DNA of 64,000 bases from Herbiconiux solani NBRC 106740 (GTDB lineage Bacteria > Actinomycetota > Actinomycetes > Actinomycetales > Microbacteriaceae): assembly GCF_001571005.1 (NCBI RefSeq), contig NZ_BCST01000001.1:558001-622000 (forward strand), given 5' to 3'. The translations under genes were made by a program, and so were the position numbers. The notes beneath the pieces are model-generated. The model saw nothing but the letters and a program-made list of their open reading frames with translations, searched no databases and was not told the origin of the DNA. This document shows positions 36,483 through 45,900 of the stretch, in pieces (the stretch's first letter is position 1; each line of letters opens with the position of its first letter).

Positions 36483-36690
36483 GGGCTCTCCTGGAGGGCG
36501 GATGACGCTGCTGCCTGTTCCACGAGGACGGATCGGAGCCGGAGCCCCCCACCGCGGTACCACCTCGCTTGCGCCCCTGCTCGCGCAGGGACGCCGCTCG
36601 TTCTCAGGTTGTGACGGACCCGACCCGTCCGGTTCTACTGAGCGCTCGCACGCCGTTCCTCCGGAGGCTCCCCGGTGATGGCCGGTTCAC
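36483..36690 (-). promoter_or_regulatory. Ile-specific T-box riboswitch upstream of ileS (translational type)
   Basis: On the minus strand the leader contains GTGAACCGGCC and then ATC (36679-36677) in CCATCACCGG, the Ile specifier of a very short Stem I. GAGCCTCCGG follows. The T-box sequence GGTGGTACCGCGG that binds the uncharged tRNA end is at 36564-36552. Downstream, GGCTCC repeats can pair with the GGAGAGCC that holds the Shine-Dalgarno, so uncharged tRNA-Ile would free the ribosome site. This is the known actinobacterial ileS T-box arrangement. TAGAAT at 36712-36707 is a possible -10 element. Confidence 0.93.
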
Positions 36691-36709
36691 TGCCTTGGTA
36701 TAGGCGATT

Positions 36710-37372
36710 CTACCCGATCGCGGGGTCGCGGCGGGCGGGCGTCGGTGCATCCGATCCGTACCCCGCGACGACCGGATGCACGACCCGCGCCAGGTAGGCC
36801 TCCAGCGGTTCGCGGTCGGGCCCGTCGGCGGCCCAGCGACCGACCGCCGCGGCGGCGGCCCCGACCACGGCGAGCGCGACGGCCCGCGCCGTGAGGGCCG
36901 CGTCCGGCCCGGCGAGCCGGGTGGAGAGGAACAGCTCGATGGCGTCCGCATGGGCCAGGGCCCGGGCGAGACCGGCGGCCTTCAGTTCGCCGTCGATGCC
37001 CATCACCTCGTACTGCGTGAGCACGAGGGGTGCGCGCTGGGCGCTGAAGCCGCGGGCGGTGACGAGGAGGGCCCGCTCGACCGCGTCGAGGGGCGGGGTC
37101 TCCGGCGGCGTGGCGACCAGGGCATCCGTGAGGGCGGTCAGGCTCGCGTCGAGCTCGATCCAGAGCAGATCGCTCTTGGCCGAGAAGTAGTTGAAGAAGG
37201 TGTTGCGGCTGACGCCGGCGCGCTGGGTGATCTGCTCGATCGTGGTGCGGGCGTAGCCGTTCTCGAGGAAGAGCTCGGAGGCGGCTTCTTCGAGCATGGC
37301 CTTCGAGGAGGCGCGGGGGCGGCCTCGGGTGGCCGGTGCATTCGAGGGCTCCGCGCCGGTGTTCGCGGCCAT
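36710..37372 (-). CDS. TetR-family repressor
   Basis: The 220-aa protein has a TetR helix-turn-helix at about residues 25-70 (ASELFLENGYARTTIEQITQ, AGVSRNTFFNYFSAKSDLLW) and an all-helical ligand domain rich in Ala and Leu. The ligand is unknown. It is divergent from the peptide-type ABC importer, and an imperfect palindrome plus a repeated AATTAGA lie in the gap, so it most likely represses the importer and itself. Its stop overlaps the probable -10 element of the ileS leader. Confidence 0.92.
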   Translation of the reverse strand: MAANTGAEPSNAPATRGRPRASSKAMLEEAASELFLENGYARTTIEQITQRAGVSRNTFFNYFSAKSDLLWIELDASLTALTDALVATPPETPPLDAVERALLVTARGFSAQRAPLVLTQYEVMGIDGELKAAGLARALAHADAIELFLSTRLAGPDAALTARAVALAVVGAAAAAVGRWAADGPDREPLEAYLARVVHPVVAGYGSDAPTPARRDPAIG

Positions 37373-37401
37373 CGTGCCTCCGGAATCGCGGATCGGGGAA
37401 T

Positions 37402-37427
37402 AATTAGATCAAGTCCAACAATTAGAC
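37402..37427. promoter_or_regulatory. TetR operator-like site in the tetR/ABC divergent gap
   Basis: GTCCAACAATTAGAC (37413-37427) is an imperfect palindrome with five of six arm positions complementary around a central A. The 7-mer AATTAGA occurs at 37402-37408 and 37420-37426, 18 bp apart. The AT-rich stretch is unusual here and lies about 60 bp from the importer start and 30 bp from the tetR start. Confidence 0.65.
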
Positions 37428-37484
37428 TCATTGTGATCACAGCGGATCACCCCCTTCACCCTCCCATACGAGACAGGTTTCGTC

Positions 37485-39161
37485 GTGCCCCTGCGCCACC
37501 GTTCATCGCTCCTCGTGCTCGCCGCGGCGACCACCGCATCCGCTCTGCTGCTGGCCGGCTGCACCGCCGACGGCGCGGGCACCTCGGGGGGCGGCTCGGC
37601 ACCGAGCACGCCCGTCGCGGGCGGCACCCTCACCTACGCCACCGGCTTCGGCGAGCCGACCTGCCTCGACCCGCACGTCGGCGGCAACATGCCGCAGGCG
37701 CTGCTCGGCACGAACGTGCTCGAGTCGCTGTTCTCGCAGGATGCCGAGGGCGCCATCGTGCCGTGGCTCGCGACGGGCGCGACCCCCTCGGCCGACGGCC
37801 TCTCCTGGGACGTGGCCCTCCGCGACGACGTGAGCTTCACCGACGGCACCCCGTTCGACGCCGCCGCCGTCGCGGCGAACGTGGCGCACATGAAGGATCC
37901 GGCGACCGAATCGTCGACTGCCATCCTGGCCCTCGGCAAGGTAACGTCGGTCGAGGTCGTCGACCCCACCACGGCCCGCTTCGTGCTCACCGAGCCCGAC
38001 AGCGCGCTGCTCGAGTCGCTCGCGCAGACCTGGCTCGCGATGGAGTCGCCCGCCGGCCTCGCCCGCGGCATGGAGGCGAACTGCGAGGATCCCATCGGCA
38101 CCGGGCCGTTCGTGGTCGACAGCTGGACCAAGCAGGACAACGTGACGCTCTCGCGGAACGACTCGTACAATTCCTCCCCCGCCGGCGCGGCGCACGAGGG
38201 CCCCGCGTACCTCTCGACCATCGTGTGGCGGTTCATCCCCGACCCGGCGACCCGGTTCGCGGCGCTGCAGTCGGGACAGGTCGACGTGATCGACGAGATG
38301 CAGCCCGACAACGTGGTCACGGCACAGGATGCGGCGGCCTCGGGCGGACAGCTCGGCGTGCTGACCGGCGCGCTGCCGGGCGCGTCCATCCGGCTCGAGC
38401 TCAACTCGGGCTACGCGCCCTTCGACGACGAGCGTGTGCGAAAGGCCTTCATCGCCTCGGCCGACGTGAACCCGGGCATCGAGAGCCTGTTCTTCGGCAC
38501 GGTCGACCGCTCGTACTCGGTGCTGTCCTCATCCACCCCCTTCGGCGCCTCCTTCGAGGACGACTACGCGATCGACACGGACCGCGCCAACCAGCTGCTC
38601 GACGAGGCGGGCTGGACCGGCCGCGACAGCGAGGGTTACCGCACCAAGGACGGCGCACGCCTGACCGTCGACTTCCCGATCTCGACGAACCAGTCGATCC
38701 CCGCCGAGCAGTCGCTGTTCGAGCAGATCCAGGCGACCACGAAGGACGTCGGCTTCGACGTCGAGCTGCACCCGCTCGACCTGTCAAGCTGGTACGCCTC
38801 GCTCGCGGCCTGGGACTTCGGGGTCACCAGCGCGATCTACACGAAGAACTCGCCCGACGTGCTGCGCATCCTTTACGACTCGGCCAACATCATCCCGGCG
38901 CCGAGCGGCTACCACCCGAACCACTCGCACGTGTCGATCCCCGAGCTCGACGCGTTGCTGACCACGGCCGGCGAGACGAACGATCAGGCCGAGCGGGCCG
39001 ACGCGTACCAGAAGGCGCAGAAGATCCTCGCCGACGGTGCCTACGTGCTGCCGCTCTACGACCACCTGCAGAAGATCGGCTACTCGACGCGGGTGCAGGG
39101 GCTGTCGCTGCTGCCGACGCTGCAGCTGCCGTACCTCGCGGACTCGTGGGTTCAGCAGTAG
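37485..39161 (+). CDS. ABC importer substrate-binding lipoprotein (SBP_bac_5 family)
   Basis: The 558-aa lipoprotein has lipobox LLAGC (Cys26), then the family-5 extracellular peptide-binding fold: GGTLTYATGFGEPTCLDPHV, the WDVALRDDVSFTDGTPFDA segment typical of the family, and GTGPFVVDSWTKQDNVTLSR. Family members bind oligopeptides, dipeptides, nickel chelates, heme or sugars; the ligand is not readable here. The start is GTG. It leads an importer operon with two permeases and a fused ATPase. Confidence 0.93.
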   Translation: MPLRHRSSLLVLAAATTASALLLAGCTADGAGTSGGGSAPSTPVAGGTLTYATGFGEPTCLDPHVGGNMPQALLGTNVLESLFSQDAEGAIVPWLATGATPSADGLSWDVALRDDVSFTDGTPFDAAAVAANVAHMKDPATESSTAILALGKVTSVEVVDPTTARFVLTEPDSALLESLAQTWLAMESPAGLARGMEANCEDPIGTGPFVVDSWTKQDNVTLSRNDSYNSSPAGAAHEGPAYLSTIVWRFIPDPATRFAALQSGQVDVIDEMQPDNVVTAQDAAASGGQLGVLTGALPGASIRLELNSGYAPFDDERVRKAFIASADVNPGIESLFFGTVDRSYSVLSSSTPFGASFEDDYAIDTDRANQLLDEAGWTGRDSEGYRTKDGARLTVDFPISTNQSIPAEQSLFEQIQATTKDVGFDVELHPLDLSSWYASLAAWDFGVTSAIYTKNSPDVLRILYDSANIIPAPSGYHPNHSHVSIPELDALLTTAGETNDQAERADAYQKAQKILADGAYVLPLYDHLQKIGYSTRVQGLSLLPTLQLPYLADSWVQQ

Positions 39162-39165
39162 CGGC

Positions 39166-40143
39166 GTGAGCGGGGTTGTGGGGGCGCGGCGGGCGGATGC
39201 GCGGGGCTGGGGCCCGCTGCTGCGCGGGCTGCTGCTGCGGCTGGCCGGCGCGGTCTTCGTGCTGTGGGCCGCGGCGACGCTGACCTTCTTCGGGCTGCGG
39301 CTGATCCCGGGCGACCCGGCGCAGGCATTACTCGGCGGCCCCGGATCGCAGGCCTCGGCCGAGGCGCTCGCCCAGGTGCGGGCCGAGAACGGGCTCGATC
39401 AGCCGCTGATCCTGCAGTACCTCGCGCAGCTCGGGCGGCTCGCGACGGGTGACCTCGGCACCTCGTACGCCCAGAAGAACTCGGTGCTCTCGATCATCGG
39501 GTCGCAGATCGGCGGCACCCTGTTGCTCGCCGTGCTCGCGCTCGCGGTCGCCTGGCTGATCGCGCTGGGGCTCGCGCTCTGGGCGACCCGGGGCGGCCGG
39601 ATCGCGGCCGCCGTCGGGTCGGGGCTCGAGATCGTGGCGGCCGCCGTTCCGCACTTCTGGCTGGCGCTCGTGCTGGTGCTGATCTTCAGCACGACGCTCC
39701 GCTGGCTGCCCGCGGTGAGCACGTCGGGGCCCGCGGGGCTGGTGCTGCCCGTGCTCACACTCGCGATCCCGCTGGCCGGGTTCTTGGGGCAGGTGATCCG
39801 GGAGTCGGTGCTCGACGCCCTGGCCGCGCCCTTCACGCTGTCGGCGCGGGCGCGTGGCGAGACCGAGAACGGCATTCGGTGGCGGCACGTGCTGCGGCAC
39901 GGGGCGCTGCCCGGCATCGCGCTGTCGGGGTGGGCGTTCGGGTGGCTGATCTCGGGCGCAGTCGTGGTCGAGACGGTCTTCGCGCGGCCCGGGCTCGGGC
40001 GCACGTTGCTGAACGCGGTGCAGCTGCGGGACGTGCCGCTCGTGGTGGGAGTCGTGCTCGTGGTGGCGCTCGGGTACGTGCTCGTGACGGTGCTGACCGA
40101 CGGGGCCTCACGGCTCGCGGATCCTCGGGAGCGTGCGGCGTGA
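39166..40143 (+). CDS. ABC transporter permease (DppB/OppB type)
   Basis: The 325-aa membrane protein has six helices with the DppB pattern: FGLRLIPGDPAQALLGGPGS after the first helix, NGLDQPLILQYLAQLGRLAT, and the EAA-like loop LSARARGETENGIRWRHVLR before the last helices. The GTG at 39166 lies four bases after the preceding stop; a second in-frame GTG at 39178 is possible. It pairs with the next permease. Confidence 0.92.
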   Translation: MSGVVGARRADARGWGPLLRGLLLRLAGAVFVLWAAATLTFFGLRLIPGDPAQALLGGPGSQASAEALAQVRAENGLDQPLILQYLAQLGRLATGDLGTSYAQKNSVLSIIGSQIGGTLLLAVLALAVAWLIALGLALWATRGGRIAAAVGSGLEIVAAAVPHFWLALVLVLIFSTTLRWLPAVSTSGPAGLVLPVLTLAIPLAGFLGQVIRESVLDALAAPFTLSARARGETENGIRWRHVLRHGALPGIALSGWAFGWLISGAVVVETVFARPGLGRTLLNAVQLRDVPLVVGVVLVVALGYVLVTVLTDGASRLADPRERAA

Positions 40144-41063
40144 GCGTGCTTCCTGAGGGGTCGGTGGCGGCTGGGTGGTCCGGGGCGGCTGGGTCGGCTG
40201 GGTCGTCCGGGCCCGTGGGGTCGGCGGGATCGGTGGCGGGGAGGGGTTCTCGGCGCGGGCGTCGGCTCGGGCTCGGCGTCGGCCAGTGGGTGTCGCTCGG
40301 GTTCCTGCTGTCGCTGGTGCTGGCGGCGGTCTGGCCGGGGCTTCTCGCACCCGGCGACCCGCTCGCGATCGACCCGCGCGCGGCGTTCGTGCCGCCCGGG
40401 TGGGGGCATCCATTCGGCACGGACGAATCGGGGCGCGACATCTACACCCGTGTGGTGCACGGTGCGGCCCCCTCGCTCGTGATCGGGGTCGCGGCCACGG
40501 CGATCGGCGTGGGTCTCGCGCTGGTGCTCGGCATGCTCGCGGCGCTCGCCGGGCGGATCGTCGACTTCGCGGTGAGCCGGTTGCTCGAGGTGCTGTTCGC
40601 GTTTCCGGGGTTGTTGCTGGCGCTGCTCGTGATCACCGTCTACGGGCCGGGGGTCGTGACCTCGACGGTCGCGGTCGGGCTCGCGACGGCGCCGGGGTAC
40701 GCGCGGATCATCCGGTCGCAGACGCTCTCGGTCGCCGCCTCGCCGTACATCGAGGCCGCCGTGGTGCTCGGGAAGTCGCGGGGGCGCATCCTGGCTCGGC
40801 ACATCCTGCCGAACGCGCTCGTGCCGGTATTCGTGCTCGTGACGCTCGGGGTCGGGCAGGCGATCGTGTGGGCGGCCGCGCTCAGCTACCTCGGGCTCGG
40901 GGCCGAGCCGCCGGCGCCGGAGTGGGGGGCGATGCTGTTCGCGGGCAAGAACTACGTGACGAGTGCGTGGTGGATGACGTTCTTCCCGGGCCTGGTGATC
41001 GTGCTCGCGGCGGCGGCGACCACGGTGCTGGGGCGGGCGCTGCAGAAACGGGGTGTGCGGTGA
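40140..41063 (+). CDS. ABC transporter permease (DppC/OppC type)
   Basis: The 307-aa protein has a Gly/Ser-rich cytoplasmic N-terminus of about 45 residues (low-complexity GSxGSAG repeats), then six helices. Family marks are FGTDESGRDIYTRVVHGA after the first helix and the EAA loop VVLGKSRGRILARHILPNAL. Its GTG overlaps the TGA of the upstream permease (GTGA). It completes the membrane part of the importer. Confidence 0.92.
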   Translation: MSVLPEGSVAAGWSGAAGSAGSSGPVGSAGSVAGRGSRRGRRLGLGVGQWVSLGFLLSLVLAAVWPGLLAPGDPLAIDPRAAFVPPGWGHPFGTDESGRDIYTRVVHGAAPSLVIGVAATAIGVGLALVLGMLAALAGRIVDFAVSRLLEVLFAFPGLLLALLVITVYGPGVVTSTVAVGLATAPGYARIIRSQTLSVAASPYIEAAVVLGKSRGRILARHILPNALVPVFVLVTLGVGQAIVWAAALSYLGLGAEPPAPEWGAMLFAGKNYVTSAWWMTFFPGLVIVLAAAATTVLGRALQKRGVR

Positions 41064-42859
41064 GCGCGCTGCTGCGGGTCGAGGAGTTGCGCGTCGGGTT
41101 CGGGCGGCGAGGGACGGGTTCCGTCGTCGACGGGGTGTCGTTCGCGGTGCACGCGGGGCGGGCCGTGGCGATCGTGGGCGAGTCCGGGTCGGGCAAGTCC
41201 GTGACCGCGCGGACGCTGGTCGGGCTCGCGGGAGCCGGATCGTGGCAGACCGCCGAGGCACTGGAGGTGCTCGGCAAGCCGGCGCCGCTCGGGGCGGGGC
41301 CTTCGTCGCGGGCGTGGCGGAGCATCCGGGGCCGGCAGATCGGGCTCGTGCTGCAGGATGCGCTGGTGTCGCTCGACCCGCTGCGGCCGATCGGGCGGGA
41401 GATCGGCGACGCCATCCGGTTGCACACCCCGCTCTCGGCGGCGCAGCGCACGGCGCGGGTGCTCGAGCTGCTCGAGGCGGTCGGGATGCCGGACCCGGCC
41501 GAGCGGATCGGGCAGCGCTCGGGCGAGCTCTCGGGCGGGCAGCGGCAGCGGGCGCTGATCGCCGCGGGACTCGCGGCCGACCCCGCGGTGCTGATCGCCG
41601 ACGAGCCGACGACGGCGCTGGACACGACGGTGCAGGCGCAGATCCTCGCGCTGTTCGAGACCGTGAAGGCGCGGGGCACGGGGCTGCTCTTCATCAGCCA
41701 CGACCTGGCGGTGGTCTCCCGGATCGCGGACGAGGTGCTCGTCATGCGCGCCGGGCGGGTGGTGGAGCAGGGGCCGGCCGCCGAGGTCTTGGGCGACCCG
41801 CAGCACGAATACACGAAGGCGCTGCTGCGGGCGGTGCCCGCGGGGGTGCCGCGCGGGCGGCGCCTGAGCGAGGGTGCAGGTGCGCCGGGTGCGGGCGCGC
41901 AGGATGCGGTGGATGCTGCTGCTGCGGCATCGCTGGAGGCGCCGCTCGATTTGATGAGCGGCGGATCGGTGCTCGAGGTGCGGGACGTGCGCAAGACGTT
42001 CGCGGTGCGGGGGCGGGAGCGGGGCGACGTCCGGGTCGCCGTGGACGGGGTGTCGCTCGAGATCGCGCGCGGGACGACGCTGGGGCTGGTCGGCGAGTCG
42101 GGGTCGGGGAAGACGACGCTGGCGCGGATGGTGCTCGGGCTCGCCACACCCGACTCGGGCGAGGTGCTGCTCGACGGGGCACCGTGGGCTCCAGGTCCGG
42201 AGCGGCTGCGGCGAGCACGCCGACCGCTGATGGGGGCGGTGTATCAGGATGCGTTGTCGTCGTTCGATCCGCGGCTGACGGTGGGGCAGATCCTCGCGGA
42301 CGCCCTCGACGTGCCGGGAGTGCGCGCCGACCCGCGAGACCGGCACTCCCCCGTTGCCGAGCCGGGTAGCGGTGCGCGGACCTACCCATCCGGCCGGGAC
42401 GCCGCGGGCGCAGAGCCGACCGGTGCGAACCGGGCGGCGCGAGCGGACCGGGTGACGGGACTGCTGGAGGACGTGGGGCTGGCAGCGGAGACGGCCGGGA
42501 TGCGGCCCATCCACCTCTCGGGCGGACAGCGGCAGCGCGTCGCCATCGCGCGAGCGCTGGCCCCGGGGCCCGAGCTGCTCATCTGCGACGAGCCGGTGTC
42601 GGCGTTGGACGTGTCGATCCAGGCGCAGATCCTCGACCTCTTCGACGAGCTGCAGCGCACCCGCGGGTTGAGCTACCTCTTCATCTCGCACGACCTCGGG
42701 GTGATCCGGCACATGAGCGACCGGGTCGCCGTGATGAAGGACGGGCGGATCGTCGAGCACGGCACGACCGAGGCGGTGTTCGCCTCCCCCGCCGATGCGT
42801 ACACGCGCACGCTGCTCGCCGCGGTGCTCCCGCCGCCCGGGCCCGCGCGGACGCTCTGA
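41060..42859 (+). CDS. Fused double ABC ATPase of the peptide-type importer
   Basis: The 599-aa protein carries two full nucleotide-binding domains, equivalent to DppD and DppF joined in one chain. Domain 1 has Walker A GESGSGKSVTART, signature LSGGQRQRALIA and Walker B LIADEPTTALD. Domain 2 has GESGSGKTTLARM, LSGGQRQRVAIAR and LICDEPVSALD. A low-complexity insertion of about 45 residues lies in domain 2 before its signature motif. The GTG start overlaps the upstream stop. The palindromic element at 42885 follows 25 bases downstream. Confidence 0.94.
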   Translation: MSALLRVEELRVGFGRRGTGSVVDGVSFAVHAGRAVAIVGESGSGKSVTARTLVGLAGAGSWQTAEALEVLGKPAPLGAGPSSRAWRSIRGRQIGLVLQDALVSLDPLRPIGREIGDAIRLHTPLSAAQRTARVLELLEAVGMPDPAERIGQRSGELSGGQRQRALIAAGLAADPAVLIADEPTTALDTTVQAQILALFETVKARGTGLLFISHDLAVVSRIADEVLVMRAGRVVEQGPAAEVLGDPQHEYTKALLRAVPAGVPRGRRLSEGAGAPGAGAQDAVDAAAAASLEAPLDLMSGGSVLEVRDVRKTFAVRGRERGDVRVAVDGVSLEIARGTTLGLVGESGSGKTTLARMVLGLATPDSGEVLLDGAPWAPGPERLRRARRPLMGAVYQDALSSFDPRLTVGQILADALDVPGVRADPRDRHSPVAEPGSGARTYPSGRDAAGAEPTGANRAARADRVTGLLEDVGLAAETAGMRPIHLSGGQRQRVAIARALAPGPELLICDEPVSALDVSIQAQILDLFDELQRTRGLSYLFISHDLGVIRHMSDRVAVMKDGRIVEHGTTEAVFASPADAYTRTLLAAVLPPPGPARTL

Positions 42860-42884
42860 CGGTCTGACACTCACGGTGGATGCA

Positions 42885-42951
42885 CGAACGGGCTGAAGAT
42901 CGCAGTCATACGTGCACAGTGCACGCATGAGCACGATCTTCAGCCCGTTCG
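42885..42951. repeat. Composite palindromic element, copy A
   Basis: CGAACGGGCTGAAGATCG (42885-42902) and its exact reverse complement (42934-42951) form 18-bp arms. Inside, at 42906-42930, TCAT-A-CGTGCAC is opposed by GTGCACG-C-ATGA around a central A, with one A/C mismatch. The element fills the gap between the convergent ATPase and rhamnosidase genes. A second copy with the same core and different but self-complementary arms is at 50559-50625. There is no T-run, so it is not a standard terminator on either strand. Confidence 0.9.
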
Positions 42952-42966
42952 GCAACGAGCCCGCGG

Positions 42967-45900
42967 TCAGGCGGAGCGGCGACGGTACCCGAGGAGGAGG
43001 AGCGCTCCGAGAGCGGCCAGCAGTCCCCCGCCGAGCGCCCAGCCCCAGACCGGGAAGCCGGTCGAGGCGAGCACGGTCGCCGGCACGGTGAGGTCGCCGG
43101 AGCCGGTGCCGCCGGTTCCCGCGCCGCCCGACCCGGTGCCGCCGGTGCCGGACCCACCCGAGCCCGAGCCGCCGGAGCCGTCGCCCGACCCACCCGTGCC
43201 GGAGCCGTCGTCGGCCACGAGCACGAGGTCGTGCGCCCCGCCCGGGAAGTCGGCCGGCACCATGACCGCCGCCGAGATCACTCCGCGCCCGTCGGCCAGC
43301 ACCGTGCCGAGGACGACCGGGTCGGAGTGCAGTTCGATCCGCACCGACTGCCCGGCCCGGAACCCGCTCGCCTCGATCAGCAGCCCGGCACCCGGGACGA
43401 CCTCGAACGTGGACGGGGCGTCCGACCGGGACAGCTCGAGCGGGGCCCCGACGTTCCCGGCGACGTCCACCGCGCGCACGGCGACCCGTTCCGGGGTAGC
43501 CGACGCCGCGATCAGCGCGCTCAGGCCGTCGACCCAGGTCGATCCGTCGAGCGAGTACTGCAGCCGGGCGATCCCCGAGCCCGTCGGGGCGGCACCGCCG
43601 GCGGCACTCCCCGCCGGGTCGGTGCCCACCGCGGCCACCCGCCCGGCCGAGGTCAGCCAGCCCCACACCGTCGGCGCGGTCGCATCGACCTTGGCCTCGA
43701 GCGTCTGCACGGCGCTGACGTTGCCCGCGGCATCCGTCGCCCGCACCTGCACCTGCGTGACGCCCTCGGGCAGGGCGACCGGCGCCGAGTAGGTCGCCCA
43801 AGCGGCCTCCCCGAGCCGGTACTCGACCACAAGGCCGGCACCAGCACCAGCACCAGCACCAGCACCAGCACCAGCACCAGCACCAGCACCAGCAGAGTCA
43901 TCCGTCGCCACGACCGTCAGCGCGGCCCCCGCGACGTGCCACCCGCCGAGCCCCTCGTTCGACACCGTGGCCGATACCGTCGGCGCCGTCACATCGGGGA
44001 TCACGACGACTCCCGACAGCGACCCCGCCGCCTCGACGTTGCCGGCCACGTCGACCGAGCGGTACTCGACCTTGAAGGGTCCGGCCGCACTGATCGTCAC
44101 CGAGGTGCCGACCATCCAGGCACCGCCGTCGACCCGGTACGAGGTGCCGTCGCCCGCCACCCCCGAGGTCGCGTCGGTCGCGTCGAGCGTGATCGTCGCC
44201 GGCCCGGTCGAGACGTCCGCGTCGTCACCCGACCCGAAGCTGCCGCCGCGGGTCGCGGTCGTGGCCGGGGCCACCGTGTCGATCCGCACCGGGAGCGACT
44301 GGGTCGGCGAGACGTTGCCGGCCGCATCCGTCGCGCTGTAGGTCACCGTGTGCGACCCTTCGCCGCTCACCGCGAACGGGGCGGTGTACGGCGCGAGCGC
44401 ATCCTGGTCGACGCCGAACGACACGGCAGGGGCACCCGCCCGGTCGTCCTGCGCCGCGAGCGACACCGTCACCGGAGCCGTGCGGAACCACCCACTCGAG
44501 CGATCCGGCGTCGCCGGGTCGGTCGAGGCCACGACCACAGGCGCCGTGGTGTCGGCCGCGACGGGCAGGCTCCAGACGTCGGCGATCGAGGGGTCGTAGA
44601 AGGCGTGGTCGTCGAGGTTCTCGAACTTCACCCGCACCGAATCTCCGGATGCGCGGGCCGCGTCGACGAGGATCTCGTACGTCTCGGTGCCCACCCCGCC
44701 GGTGTGGCTGAACAGCCGTGTCGCCACCTCGACGCCGTCGACGTAGACCTTGTACTTCTTGGTCTGCGGCTTGTCGTAGGTCTCGATCGAGCGCAGCACG
44801 AACGGCTGGCCCGGAGTCACCGCGAGGTCGAACTCGAACGACGAGAAGTCGGTCAGGTGCCCGGCGTACCGGCGGGTGAGTCCGGCCTCGCTGCTCGTCC
44901 CGGACGAGCTCGAGGCGGCGAGCAGGTGGGCCCGCTCGCTCGTGTCGTCGCCCAGGTCGATGTGGTCGAGCGCACCGGCCTCGGCCAGCGGGGTGAGCGC
45001 CACACCGAGGGTCACGGCAGCCGTCGCGTAGACGGTGCCCTGGTCGGCGAAGCTCGCGGTCAGCGGAGCCGAGACGGAGGCCTGCTCCAGACCGAACGGC
45101 GCCGTCACCGGAACCCGCAGCGTCACCGATCCCCCGGCCGGTACCACCGTGGTGGCGGTGTCGAACGGGGTCGTCCAGCCCTCCGGCACGGCGACCGAGA
45201 GGCGGCCGGCCGCGGGCTGCGCGCCCTGGTTGGCGACGACCGCCACGACCGTCGCGGTCGACCCGGGCGTAATCGAGGAGGGCTCGACCGTCACCGAGGA
45301 GAACTGCACCGGGGAGTCGACCGCGATGGAGGCATCCACGGGAATCCCGATCGCCGTGCCCTGCACGAGGTACGTGACCCGCACCGGGGCCGGGACCGCG
45401 CCGGGGAGCCGGTCGGCCGGGACGGTGAACGCGAGTTCGGCCGAGGCCTCTGCGCCGGCCGCGAGGCCGTCGGCGACCTTGGTGCGCGAATCGACGGATC
45501 CCCACGAACCGTCGAGGCCGCCCGCGCCGGTGACGAGCTGAGCGGTCACCGCGCCGAGCTCCGAGGTGCCCGTGTTCGTGACCGTGGCCACGAGCGCACC
45601 CGCTTCGCCCGGCTTGAACCCGGGGCGGCTGCCCGCCACGCTCGCCGAGACGCCGAGGAGTGTCGAGACGGTCGCGTCGGCGGCGGTGCGCACGTCGGCG
45701 GCCGACTGCGTCAGAGATGTGCGAGCCGGACCGTCTGCCAGCGCCGCGGCCCACTTCTCGACCTCGGCGAGGGCGGGGTAGGCCGCCACGAGCCCCTGAG
45801 CGGCGGCGACGGGGTCTCCGCCCTGTGCCGTGCCGAGCGCCGAGACCACGCGGGCCCGCAGGGTTTCGACGAGAGCAGTGCCGGAGCTGTGCTCCGCATC

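Noticed and set aside
33879-36614. A 911-codon plus-strand open frame across ileS
   Set aside because: It is the antisense shadow of a complete isoleucyl-tRNA synthetase and also runs through the T-box leader; no recognisable protein features.
40952-43801. A 949-codon minus-strand open frame across the permease and ATPase genes
   Set aside because: The plus strand encodes intact ABC components with all motifs; this frame has only low-complexity Arg/Gly-rich sequence.
43841-43894. Possible CRISPR-like array
   Set aside because: It is a contiguous 6-bp tandem repeat without spacers; no cas genes are in the window.
43653-43901. A minus-strand frame with a long Leu-Val run resembling a membrane helix
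   Set aside because: It is the hexamer repeat read in another frame of the rhamnosidase gene.
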